DNA from: Pedobacter frigiditerrae | GTDB taxonomy: Bacteria > Bacteroidota > Bacteroidia > Sphingobacteriales > Sphingobacteriaceae | Direction of reading: 5' to 3' | DNA length: 64,000 bases | Assembly: GCF_004331645.1 (NCBI RefSeq) | Contig: NZ_SJSK01000002.1 | Span: 744,001-808,000 of the forward strand | Part shown: piece after piece, positions 17,900 to 27,164 of the stretch | Position numbering within the stretch: position 1 is the stretch's first letter | How the letters are laid out: each line of letters starts with the position of its first letter | Translations under genes and position numbers: made by a program | Notes under the pieces: generated by a model | Told to the model about the DNA's origin: nothing | Seen by the model: only the letters and a program-made list of their open reading frames with translations | Databases searched by the model: none

Positions 17900-18493
17900 A
17901 TGATTGGAATAGTTAACTATGGAGCAGGAAATATTTTTTCCTTAACCGCAGCTTTAGAAAGACAAAACATAACTTATGGAATGGTAAATACTGAGGCTGA
18001 TTTAGAAAAATACAGTCACATTATTATTCCAGGAGTTGGGCATGCAGGTGCAGCCATGAAAAAACTAGAACAGACTGGTTTAGTAGCTGCCATTAAAGCT
18101 TTAACAAAACCTGTACTAGGCATTTGTGTGGGTATGCAACTCATAACCCAACATTCTGAAGAAGGAGATGCTAATCTTTTGAATATCATTCCATTAAATA
18201 CAAAATTATTTAACAAGGAATTAGGCATCAAAATCCCACACATGGGATGGAATAACATTGACTTTAAAAACAATTCTTTATTTCAAGATGTTCCTGTAGA
18301 TACACAGTTTTACTTTGTACATTCTTATTTTATTGAATATAACCCTACTTTTGATATCGCGTCTGTGAATTATGGAAACAAATTCTCAGCTGCCATACAA
18401 AAAGATAACTTTTATGGCGTTCAGTTTCATCCAGAAAAATCTGGTGAAGCAGGCGAACGTTTATTGAAAAACTTCTCAAACCTTAGTTTATAA
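17900..18493 (+). CDS. hisH: Imidazole glycerol phosphate synthase subunit HisH
   Basis: 197 residues; class I glutamine amidotransferase that supplies ammonia to HisF. The nucleophile lies in VLGICVGMQL, and the His-Glu pair in GVQFHPEKSGEAG near the C-terminus. IVNYGAGNIFSLTAAL marks the start. It ends one nucleotide before hisA, indicating tight translational linkage. Confidence 0.95.
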   Translation: MIGIVNYGAGNIFSLTAALERQNITYGMVNTEADLEKYSHIIIPGVGHAGAAMKKLEQTGLVAAIKALTKPVLGICVGMQLITQHSEEGDANLLNIIPLNTKLFNKELGIKIPHMGWNNIDFKNNSLFQDVPVDTQFYFVHSYFIEYNPTFDIASVNYGNKFSAAIQKDNFYGVQFHPEKSGEAGERLLKNFSNLSL

Positions 18494-18494
18494 A

Positions 18495-19754
<1,260 letters not shown>

Positions 19755-20499
19755 GCAAAAGAATTATCCCTTGTCTTGATGTAAAAGACGGCCGTACGGT
19801 TAAAGGCATCAACTTTGTTGATTTGCGTGATGCTGGCGACCCAGTTGAATTAGCGGCACAATATGCCAAACAAGGTGCAGACGAATTAGTATTTTTAGAT
19901 ATCACAGCTACTCACGAGCGTCGTAAAACGATGATTGAGATGGTTAAATCGGTAGCGAGACAATTGAATATCCCTTTTACCATTGGTGGCGGAATAACTG
20001 AAATTGCTGATGCTGAAGCATTACTAAATGCTGGCGCAGACAAAATCAGTATTAACTCTGCAGCAGTAAAAAACCCACAACTAATTGAAGATTTAGCTAA
20101 GACTTTTGGGGTTCAATTTGTGGTTTTAGCAGTAGATACTAAACATATTGATGGCAAAAATATAGTCCACCTTAATGGAGGTAGATTAATTACCGAACTA
20201 GAAACCGAGGCTTGGATTAAAAAAGCTGAAGATTTAGGTGCTGGTGAAATTCTGCTTACTTCAATGGATCACGATGGAACCAAACAAGGTTTTGATTGCA
20301 ATTTGTTAAGCAAAATAAACAAGATGATTAATATTCCAATCATTGCATCGGGCGGGGCAGGGAAAACTGAACATTTTACAGAAGTTTTTCAAAAAGCTGG
20401 TGTTGATGCCGCATTAGCCGCGTCAGTATTTCACTATGGAGAAATATTAATACCAGATTTAAAACAAGAATTAAAAAGACACAATATTCCAGTTAGGAT

Positions 20500-21087
20500 A
20501 TGAATATAGATTTTGATAAAAGTGATGGGTTGGTGCCTGTAGTTATACAAGACGAACAAACTTTAGAAGTTTTAATGTTAGGTTACATGAACGCCGAAGC
20601 ATTTGAAAAAACGCAAGCTGAAGGTAAAGTAACCTTTTATTCTCGCTCCAAAAGCCGTTTATGGACCAAAGGTGAAGAAAGTGGCAATTTCCTTTTCGTA
20701 AAATCTATTCATATCGATTGTGACAATGACACCATTTTAATTAAGGCGAATCCAGTTGGGCCAACTTGCCACACCGGAAGTAGAAGTTGTTTTAAAACAG
20801 ATTATAACCAGAACTTTATTTTTGAACTAGAGAACATTATTAATGATAGATATGAGAATCCTGTAGAAGGTTCATACATTAATAAGATGAGGGCTAAAGG
20901 TTTAAATAAAATAGCTCAAAAAGTAGGCGAGGAAGGTGTAGAAACTGTAATTGCCGCACTTGTTGAAACCGAAGAAGAACTAATTGGCGAAGCATCTGAC
21001 CTTCTTTTTCACTTAATGTTCTTGTTAAAAGAAAAAGGATTATCCATTCAAGATATTGCTAAGAATTTAGAAAGTAGACATAAATAG
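20500..21087 (+). CDS. hisIE: Bifunctional PRA-CH / PRA-PH
   Basis: 195 residues. The N-terminal HisI cyclohydrolase domain (1-105) shows [41 protein letters not shown] and [11 protein letters not shown], with zinc ligands. The C-terminal HisE pyrophosphohydrolase domain (106-195) has the helical [14 protein letters not shown] and [11 protein letters not shown] signature. Steps two and three of the pathway. Its ATG overlaps the hisF stop by 4 nt. It is the last gene of the his operon. Confidence 0.95.
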   Translation: MNIDFDKSDGLVPVVIQDEQTLEVLMLGYMNAEAFEKTQAEGKVTFYSRSKSRLWTKGEESGNFLFVKSIHIDCDNDTILIKANPVGPTCHTGSRSCFKTDYNQNFIFELENIINDRYENPVEGSYINKMRAKGLNKIAQKVGEEGVETVIAALVETEEELIGEASDLLFHLMFLLKEKGLSIQDIAKNLESRHK

Positions 21088-21088
21088 A

Positions 21089-21155
21089 TGTGAGATTTGA
21101 GTATTGAGATTTGAGACAGTTCCAATCGCAATACTCTTTACGCAATACGAAAAAA
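21089..21155. repeat. TGAGATTTGAG-type repeat after the his operon
   Basis: Tandem TGAGATTTGAG and TATTGAGATTTGAG are followed by AATCGCAATACTC and CGCAATACG. The first unit matches the hisD-hisC junction repeat. It lies directly before the WD40 gene and extends its frame artificially upstream. Confidence 0.55.
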
Positions 21156-22061
21156 ATGCTCAAACATCTCCATACCTTCCCTGGTCACCAAAATCCTGTA
21201 TATGCTTTAGCAAATGCTGATGAAGAAGGTGTTTTTTTTAGTGCTGGAAATGACAAAGGGATTGTAGAATGGTCATTAGAAAAACTGGCTTTTGTGAAGG
21301 TTAAAACACCTGCACAAAGTTCTGTTTATAGTCTGCTTAGTTACAATAATTTGTTATTTATTGGAGAAAGAAGTGGTGCATTTAGTGTTTATGATTTGGC
21401 AAAGCAAGAAATCATCATAAGAGTTAATGCCCATCCAAAACCAATTTTTGATATCCAAGTAGTTAAAAGCAAAAATGAATTGTTGACTACTGGAGAAGAT
21501 GGAACTGTTGCCGTTTGGTCTTTATCGGACTATTCTGAAATCTATCGCTTTCAAGTAGCTTATGATACGGTTAGGTGCATTGCTATTTCTCCAGACGAAA
21601 CTGAAATCGCCTTTGGCTGCAAAGACCACCTGGTTAGAATTTACAATTTAGCTGATTACAGTTTAAAACAAACATTAGAAGGGCATTCTTTACCTGTAAC
21701 ATCATTAGCTTATCATCCTACTGGGAAGTATTTAATTTCTGGCAGCAGAGATGCGCAATTAAAAATATGGGTTTTACCAACCTATGAATTGGTTCAGACC
21801 ATTCCAGCCCATATGTTTACCATTTATAACATTGCTTTTCATCCAACACTACCCTATTTTGCAACGAGTAGTCAAGATAAGAGCATTAAACTCTGGGATG
21901 CGGAAAACTTTAAACTTTATAAAATTCTTAGTTTAGAAAAAGGCGAATACGGGCACACACATTCTATCAATAAAATCATTTGGTCTAGAGATGGTAAATA
22001 TTTGATTTCTACCGGAGATGATAGAAAAGTTATGATCTGGGAATTTAGTAGCGACCTGTAA
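21156..22061 (+). CDS. WD40 repeat protein
   Basis: 301 residues from ATG at 21156 (MLKHLHTFPGHQNPVYAL); the upstream open frame lies in repeat DNA. About seven WD40 blades are seen, e.g. LLTTGEDGTVAVWSL, LISGSRDAQLKIWVL, FATSSQDKSIKLWDAE and LISTGDDRKVMIWEF. This predicts a cytoplasmic beta-propeller scaffold; no signal peptide or enzyme motif. It may be read through from the his operon (68 nt after hisIE). The 3' end overlaps the convergent gene by 17 nt. Partner unknown. Confidence 0.88.
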   Translation: MLKHLHTFPGHQNPVYALANADEEGVFFSAGNDKGIVEWSLEKLAFVKVKTPAQSSVYSLLSYNNLLFIGERSGAFSVYDLAKQEIIIRVNAHPKPIFDIQVVKSKNELLTTGEDGTVAVWSLSDYSEIYRFQVAYDTVRCIAISPDETEIAFGCKDHLVRIYNLADYSLKQTLEGHSLPVTSLAYHPTGKYLISGSRDAQLKIWVLPTYELVQTIPAHMFTIYNIAFHPTLPYFATSSQDKSIKLWDAENFKLYKILSLEKGEYGHTHSINKIIWSRDGKYLISTGDDRKVMIWEFSSDL

Positions 22062-22794
22062 ATACTTTTTTAAAAAAGTATCCAATCTTATTTGTCAGAG
22101 ACCTTTTAACAACTATGCCACCGGCCATAATAGTTGTTATTTCACCCAATACACTTGGAGTAATTTTAATTTTTATTTCAAAATTTTGAGCGGAAGCTAA
22201 ATCAATCTCAGTCTCCATAGTTTCGTAACCTAAATATTTCGAAACCAAAATCAGCTTTTGATTTGAACCAGATTTAATTTGAATCTTAAATCTTCCGTTT
22301 ACATCCGTTGTGGTTAAACTTTGCCCATCTTTTACCAATATGCTTGCACCAGGTATTGGTAAACCATCACTACTATCTTTTACTACGCCAGAAATTGTAA
22401 TTAATGTATCTGTTTTTTTAGCAGAATTATCTGATTTTCTAGATTTAACATCGTCCTGGTAAATATTCTGATTTCTAAAGATTTCTTTTGAATAACCTTT
22501 AGTGCTCGTCAACAGTGTTAAACAAGATGCAACAAATATTTTATAACTTAAATTTTTAAATCTACTAGATTGGTTTTGTAGCGGAATAGAATTTTCTAAT
22601 TGCACCTTAGTCATTCTCCCACAAACATTTCCTTTTGGGTATTTAAAATAGTCTATCAATTCATTTGTGCTAAACTTAGTAAAGTCTAAAACCTGTTTTT
22701 CGCAACTATCACAAAACCTACCTTGTTCAAGTGGCTTCATATTTTCCCAGTTCTCAGCGCATGGTTTTGGAATAGTAATTTTAAGATTTGGCAT
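22045..22794 (-). CDS. Cys-motif plus carboxypeptidase-like regulatory domain protein
   Basis: 249 residues from MPNLKITIPKPC (an ATG 17 codons upstream, at 22845, is also possible). The N-terminal 70 residues show a conserved pattern also found at 39058-39726: PC..NW..M, GRFCDSCEKQVLDF, NVCGRMTKVQLEN. The four cysteines (PC, FC-xx-C, VC) could bind metal. A membrane-like segment lies at about 75-95, followed by a CarboxypepD_reg-like beta-sandwich (ISGVVKDSSDGLPIPGASILVKDG, then DVNGRFKIQIK). The order suggests a cytoplasmic Cys module and an exported beta-sandwich. Function unknown. Confidence 0.75.
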   Translation of the reverse strand: MPNLKITIPKPCAENWENMKPLEQGRFCDSCEKQVLDFTKFSTNELIDYFKYPKGNVCGRMTKVQLENSIPLQNQSSRFKNLSYKIFVASCLTLLTSTKGYSKEIFRNQNIYQDDVKSRKSDNSAKKTDTLITISGVVKDSSDGLPIPGASILVKDGQSLTTTDVNGRFKIQIKSGSNQKLILVSKYLGYETMETEIDLASAQNFEIKIKITPSVLGEITTIMAGGIVVKRSLTNKIGYFFKKVFTGRY

Positions 22795-22886
22795 AAGCGT
22801 TTGTAATAAGATACATAGAGGATAATTTTTTTCTACATTTTCCATAACAGCAACGATTTTTAATTTGGATATTTTATCTTAGCCTT

Positions 22887-23540
22887 ATGGACACACCAAA
22901 GAATTTACCAGTTTTAGATGCAACGCAGATTAGAGTTTTAGGCGCTTTAATGGAAAAAAGCAAAACTACTCCAGATTATTACCCAATGACTTTGAATGGT
23001 TTAGCTGCTGCTTGTAACCAGAAAACATCTCGTAAACCTGTTGTTCAATATGATGAGTCTACAATCTCAACTGCACTAAATTCTTTAAAGATTGCTGGTT
23101 TAATTTCTACTGCAACTGGTGGCTCTATCCGAAATATTAAATACAAGCATAACTTTGCCATTGTATTTCCGCTACTACCATCAGAAGTTGCGGTAATGTG
23201 TTTATTGTTTCTTCGCGGACCGCAAACTCCTGGCGAAATCAACACCAATTCTGGCAGGCTATACGAATTTGAAACCTTAGAAGAAGTACAACAGGTTTTA
23301 GAAAAACTAGCCTCCGAAGAACCTGCCTACATTAAACAATTACCTCGCAAACCGGGGCAAAAAGAACAACGTTACATGCATTTATTTGCCGGAGACATTG
23401 AAACCTTTGAGGAAGAATATGTTGCTGAAGAAAGCCCTAAAAACAATAATGAATTAGAAGAGCGTTTAACCAAAGTTGAAGAAGAATTGGCAGAGCTGAA
23501 AACCAACTTCGATAAATTGATGAAAGAGTTGATGGGATAG
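22887..23540 (+). CDS. YceH family (DUF480) protein
   Basis: 217 residues. LDATQIRVLGALMEKSKTTPDYYPMTLNGL, CNQKTSRKPVVQYDE and FLRGPQTPGEINTNSGRLY are diagnostic of YceH/DUF480, a tandem winged-helix family. The last 30 residues (NELEERLTKVEEELAELKTNF) form a coiled coil. Probable nucleic-acid or protein binder; role unknown. A palindromic element begins four bases after the stop. Confidence 0.9.
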   Translation: MDTPKNLPVLDATQIRVLGALMEKSKTTPDYYPMTLNGLAAACNQKTSRKPVVQYDESTISTALNSLKIAGLISTATGGSIRNIKYKHNFAIVFPLLPSEVAVMCLLFLRGPQTPGEINTNSGRLYEFETLEEVQQVLEKLASEEPAYIKQLPRKPGQKEQRYMHLFAGDIETFEEEYVAEESPKNNNELEERLTKVEEELAELKTNFDKLMKELMG

Positions 23541-23543
23541 TCT

Positions 23544-24183
23544 TAACCATATAAGAAATATAAGTTTCATATAAGCTAGCAGCCCATCAATAAATATCCT
23601 CGTAGAGTTCGTTTACATAGGTCTTTTGCCCTTCCTTGAAAATATGAGTACAATTAAAATTTATCATTAAGCCAATTGGCAATTTTAATAATTTCATATA
23701 AGTCATTAATTGAGCAATATGAATTGGAAGAACTTTTTCAACCGATTTAAATTCTACTATTAGAGAATTCTTTATTAACAAATCACATCTTAAATCAACA
23801 TCAATATTCAATCCTTTATAATTTATAGGAATAGATAATTCAGATTTAAAATCGATGTTTCTTAATTGTAATTCGCGTATCATACATTTATGATAAACAC
23901 TTTCTAAAAGACCTGGGCCGAGAGCTTTGTGTATCTCAATGGCAGCACCATTAACTTTATAAATTAAATCTGTGAGGTAAGCTTTTGTCATTTCATATCT
24001 TTAAATAAACAATATAGAAAGATAAAACCGTACTTGTCACCTACTCAAGTTCATATTTCACTAAATTAACTATCTAGTTAATTTAGTATTGTCAGGCAAA
24101 ATTTATTTAATTTTTAGTTTCTTATTATCTCTTTTCAAAAAAATATAACCCTTATATTTCCTTAAATGTCTTATATGGTTTAA
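23544..24183 (-). mobile_element. Family-2 palindromic element carrying a GxxExxY nuclease-like gene
   Basis: About 640 bp between the stop codons of two convergent genes. The left end (23544-23575) reads TAACCATATAAGAAATATAA, continuing GTTTCATATAAG. The right end (about 24141-24183), read on the minus strand, starts AAACCATATAAGACATTTAA, continuing GGAAATATAAG. The ends share AACCATATAAG and spaced ATATAAG iterons and are inverted. They enclose a single gene at 23587-23991. A short gene-free copy lies at 37327-37401 and a solo end at 55440-55472. The architecture parallels the DUF559 element. Confidence 0.6.
23587..23991 (-). CDS. GxxExxY protein (PD-(D/E)XK nuclease-like)
   Basis: 134 residues, full length. 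The name-giving motif is in ALGPGLLESVYHKCMIREL. The nuclease core is seen as RCDLLIKNSLIVEFKSVEK, giving D, E-x-K in the spacing expected for PD-(D/E)XK enzymes, followed by IAQLMTYMKLLKLPIGLMINF. No biochemical role has been established for this family to my knowledge. It stands alone on the minus strand inside inverted repeat ends, which suggests it serves the element rather than the host. Confidence 0.85.
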   Translation of the reverse strand: MTKAYLTDLIYKVNGAAIEIHKALGPGLLESVYHKCMIRELQLRNIDFKSELSIPINYKGLNIDVDLRCDLLIKNSLIVEFKSVEKVLPIHIAQLMTYMKLLKLPIGLMINFNCTHIFKEGQKTYVNELYEDIY

Positions 24184-24186
24184 ACC

Positions 24187-24966
24187 TCAAACAAACCTCT
24201 TAATTATCCTCAATTTATGGGTATATCTTCCTAACTCAGCGTTATAAATTCCTTGGTCGTCTATTGGGTCTATTCGAACCTTACCAGCGGAATGAATTAT
24301 TTTGTCGTTACTTAACATTAAACCTACGTGGGTAATTTTTCCATCTTGGTTGTCAAAAAAAGCTAAATCTCCTAATTCAGCCGATGCTAAAAAATCTACT
24401 ATTTCCCCTTGCTCTGCTTGTTGCGAAGCATCACGCTTGATTTGGATTCCATTTAATTTATATACTATCTGCACAAAGCCCGAACAATCAATACCAAACA
24501 GAGTTCTTCCACCCCATAAATAAGGTGTGTTTTCAAAAAACTTAGCAATTGCTTCAACTTCTATTTTAAATTTCGTCTTATCTGCAATTATTGGAGTAGA
24601 TTTCACTTCAAATCTTTCATCACCTAAGTAACAAAACCTGTCTTCAAAATATGGCAAAGTACTACCTGGACTTAAATAATATTTAGTTCCATTATTGGCT
24701 ATTAAAGTATTGTCTAATTGCAATGGTGTTAAAGCTGTATAAGCTTTCTCATCGTGAAATTGTAATTCAGAAATTTTCTGTAGTTGTTTGTAATCCATCC
24801 AACCCTCATAATTATCATGATGAGTTTTAATTAGACACCACTTCTCGGTCTTTTCTAATACCTCAACCCTGTCGCCAAATAATAATTGAGAAACAATTTC
24901 GCTTCTATCAGATGGTTCTTTTCTTATTGGCGCAACTGCAAGCCTACAAACGTGGTAGTTATTCAT
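24187..24966 (-). CDS. NlpC/P60 (C40) peptidase with SH3 domain
   Basis: 259 residues. An N-terminal bacterial SH3 region (about 5-60, LAVAPIRKEPSDRSEIVSQLL ... WCLIKTH) is followed by a C40 domain: TPYLWGGRTLFGIDCSGFVQ with the catalytic cysteine, GDLAFFDNQDGKITHVGLML with the histidine, and KIIHSAGKV. It resembles gamma-D-glutamyl-L-diamino acid endopeptidases that cut peptidoglycan stem peptides. No signal peptide is evident, so it may act on recycled muropeptides in the cytoplasm, as in dipeptidyl-peptidase VI. Confidence 0.9.
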   Translation of the reverse strand: MNNYHVCRLAVAPIRKEPSDRSEIVSQLLFGDRVEVLEKTEKWCLIKTHHDNYEGWMDYKQLQKISELQFHDEKAYTALTPLQLDNTLIANNGTKYYLSPGSTLPYFEDRFCYLGDERFEVKSTPIIADKTKFKIEVEAIAKFFENTPYLWGGRTLFGIDCSGFVQIVYKLNGIQIKRDASQQAEQGEIVDFLASAELGDLAFFDNQDGKITHVGLMLSNDKIIHSAGKVRIDPIDDQGIYNAELGRYTHKLRIIKRFV

Positions 24967-25064
24967 ATATAAAATGTATCCTCAAAAATAATGATTAACA
25001 TCACAACATAAACATTTAACCCTTTTATTTGTTATTTTTATATATAAATCTAAATGCTTGTATC

Positions 25065-25508
25065 ATGGACTTTAAAAAAATATTAATTGCTGTAGATAAC
25101 AGTATTTGTTCCGAAAAAGCAGCAAAAACCGGCTACGAAATGGCAACAAAATTCGGTGCCGAAGTAGCACTTTTAAATATTATTGAACCAGCTCCAGCTA
25201 CGGTTAATCCAGATTATACATTAGCGCCAGTTTTTATGGAGATGTATGAGAATAGTGAAGAAAATAGCCACACTCTATTACAAGAAATTTCAAATAAATA
25301 TGGAAATGGAACTCCTACAACTTACTTAACTAGCCTTGATACTGCAACACACGGTATCATTCAACAAGCCGAAGAATGGGCTGCTGAGTTAATCGTTATT
25401 GGAACCCATGGTCGTGGTGGCCTATATCATTTTTTAATGGGAAGTGTTGCCGAACATGTGGCTAGAAAAGCTGCTTGCCCTGTTTTGATCGTACCTAATA
25501 AAGACTAA
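25065..25508 (+). CDS. Universal stress protein
   Basis: 147 residues from ATG at 25065 (MDFKKILIAVDNSICSEKAA); a longer open frame begins with TTG and adds an unlikely N-terminus. The UspA fold ends with the ATP-binding signature LIVIGTHGRGGLYHFLMGSVAEHVARKA. Single-domain, cytoplasmic, monocistronic, followed by a hairpin terminator. Confidence 0.9.
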   Translation: MDFKKILIAVDNSICSEKAAKTGYEMATKFGAEVALLNIIEPAPATVNPDYTLAPVFMEMYENSEENSHTLLQEISNKYGNGTPTTYLTSLDTATHGIIQQAEEWAAELIVIGTHGRGGLYHFLMGSVAEHVARKAACPVLIVPNKD

Positions 25509-25520
25509 TTCAGTTTTCAG

Positions 25521-25613
25521 TTAACAATTTTCAGTTGTCAAAATACTGAACATAAAAAAAGGAGATTTAAATAAAATCTCCTTTTATATTATAAATTAAC
25601 TGAAAATTGTTAA
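25521..25613. repeat. 16-bp inverted repeat enclosing a terminator
   Basis: TTAACAATTTTCAGTT (25521-25536) is perfectly mirrored by AACTGAAAATTGTTAA (25598-25613). The terminator hairpin at 25557-25585 lies inside. Related CAGTTTTCAGTT or AACTGAAAACTGTTAAC sequences occur at 41651-41670, about 41981-42010 and 61062-61075. Confidence 0.65.
25557..25585. terminator. Bidirectional hairpin terminator
   Basis: AAAAGGAGATTT (25557-25568) pairs perfectly with AAATCTCCTTTT (25574-25585) around AAATA, between the convergent universal stress protein and ferredoxin genes. Confidence 0.85.
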
Positions 25614-25620
25614 TTTGAAA

Positions 25621-25971
25621 CTATCCTTCTTGGTGTAACCAAGCTTTTTTAGCTAATAATTCTTCTTCAGTTTCGCGAACATCTTCGTCGTCAACACAAC
25701 AATCTACCGGGCAAACCGCAGCACACTGAGGCTCATCATGAAACCCCTTACATTCTGTACATTTATCAGAAACAATGTAATAAACTTCATCAGAAACTGC
25801 TTCTCGAGCAGCTCCTGCATCCATTTGTTCACCGCCAAAATCAATGATACCATCTAAATTTGTACCATCAGAAAATCTCCAGGCTGTACCTGCATCATAT
25901 ATTGCATTATTTGGGCATTCTGGCTCACATGCTCCACAATTAATACATTCGTCTGTTATTTTAATCGCCAT
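25621..25971 (-). CDS. 2[4Fe-4S] dicluster ferredoxin
   Basis: 116 residues with two Cys clusters: CINCGACEPECPNNAIYD near the N-terminus and CTECKGFHDEPQCAAVCPVDCC, the second with the longer spacing typical of YfhL/alvin-type ferredoxins. Cytoplasmic electron carrier. It is divergent from an acyl-CoA reductase gene, a pairing that would fit electron supply to a reductive reaction, though this is inference. A -7 element TATATTTG lies upstream on the minus strand (26012-26019). Confidence 0.92.
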   Translation of the reverse strand: MAIKITDECINCGACEPECPNNAIYDAGTAWRFSDGTNLDGIIDFGGEQMDAGAAREAVSDEVYYIVSDKCTECKGFHDEPQCAAVCPVDCCVDDEDVRETEEELLAKKAWLHQEG

Positions 25972-26048
25972 GTCTTCGTGTATATCTATTGCTAAGTTTA
26001 ACTTTGCACTGCAAATATAACAATAATCGATTTATAATAGTTCTAAAT

Positions 26049-27068
26049 ATGTCATCACTTACCAAAGGAAATTTAATTATTGCATTACAAAAACTAAGTG
26101 AGTTCATGGCTAATCCTAGCAATGAGTTTAATGATGTGATGGAATCTGCAAGTCATCATAATGCTTGGTTTACTTTTGAAGAGGTTAAAAAAGCAATGAT
26201 TTCCTTAAGTAAAATGCTAAATAATGATGATTTAGGTAAATGGTTTGAAGAAATTCAACTTAACAAAAAACCTAAAAAAGTTGGATTAATCTTAGCAGGA
26301 AACATTCCATTAGTAGGTTTCCACGATGTGCTTTGCGTTTTAGCTACAGGGAATATTGCATTAATAAAAATGTCATCAGCTGATGATAAATTATTACCCG
26401 CACTTTTAAAACAATTGATTGCTTTTGAACCAGCACTAGCAAATCGTATTGAATATGTAGAACGATTAAAAGATTTTGATGCCATTATCGCCACTGGCAG
26501 CAACAATAGCTCAAGATACTTTGATTATTATTTTTCAAAAGTCCCTAACATTATCCGTAAAAACAGAAATAGTGTTGCAGTTTTAAACGGAAATGAAACT
26601 AAAGAAGAGCTTGAAAACTTAGGCCATGATATATTCGATTATTTTGGTTTGGGATGTAGAAATGTGTCTAAAATTTATGTTCCTGCCAATTATGATTTAA
26701 AGAATTTCTTTGAGCCAGTTGAAAAATATCAGCCAATCATCAATCATTTTAAATACAATAACAATTACGATTACAACAAATCTATTTATTTGGTTAATGG
26801 CGTAAAACACTTTGATAATGGCTTTTTGTTAGTTAAGGAAGACGAGAATTTCGTATCGCCTTTAGCTGTACTTTTTTATGAAGAATATACATCCATTAAG
26901 AATGTTGAAGAAAGATTGAATACACAAGATGAGCAAATTCAATGTGTAGTTTCAAAATCACCTTTAAATATCAATAAAGAAAAAATTGGCTTTGGAGCTA
27001 GCCAGAATCCAAAACTTTGGGATTACGCTGATAATTTGAATACAATTGAATTTTTGAATAAATTATAG
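26049..27068 (+). CDS. Acyl-CoA reductase (LuxC-like)
   Basis: 339 residues from ATG at 26049 (MSSLTKGNLIIALQKL); the frame opens earlier without a convincing start. Sequence shows GLILAGNIPLVGFHDVLCVLATGN, ATGSNNSSRYFDYYF, RKNRNSVAVLNGNET and FDYFGLGCRNVSKIYVP, where the cysteine matches the catalytic residue of LuxC-type reductases. Predicted to reduce acyl-CoA to aldehyde with NADPH. Its physiological substrate in Bacteroidota is not known. Confidence 0.85.
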   Translation: MSSLTKGNLIIALQKLSEFMANPSNEFNDVMESASHHNAWFTFEEVKKAMISLSKMLNNDDLGKWFEEIQLNKKPKKVGLILAGNIPLVGFHDVLCVLATGNIALIKMSSADDKLLPALLKQLIAFEPALANRIEYVERLKDFDAIIATGSNNSSRYFDYYFSKVPNIIRKNRNSVAVLNGNETKEELENLGHDIFDYFGLGCRNVSKIYVPANYDLKNFFEPVEKYQPIINHFKYNNNYDYNKSIYLVNGVKHFDNGFLLVKEDENFVSPLAVLFYEEYTSIKNVEERLNTQDEQIQCVVSKSPLNINKEKIGFGASQNPKLWDYADNLNTIEFLNKL

Positions 27069-27164
27069 GCTATACTGGCAACCCTTTGATATTTGACAAT
27101 TAAAACAATAATACCCCAACATTAACACAACATAGCTATTCTAATACCCTTAGCTCGTAAAAAA

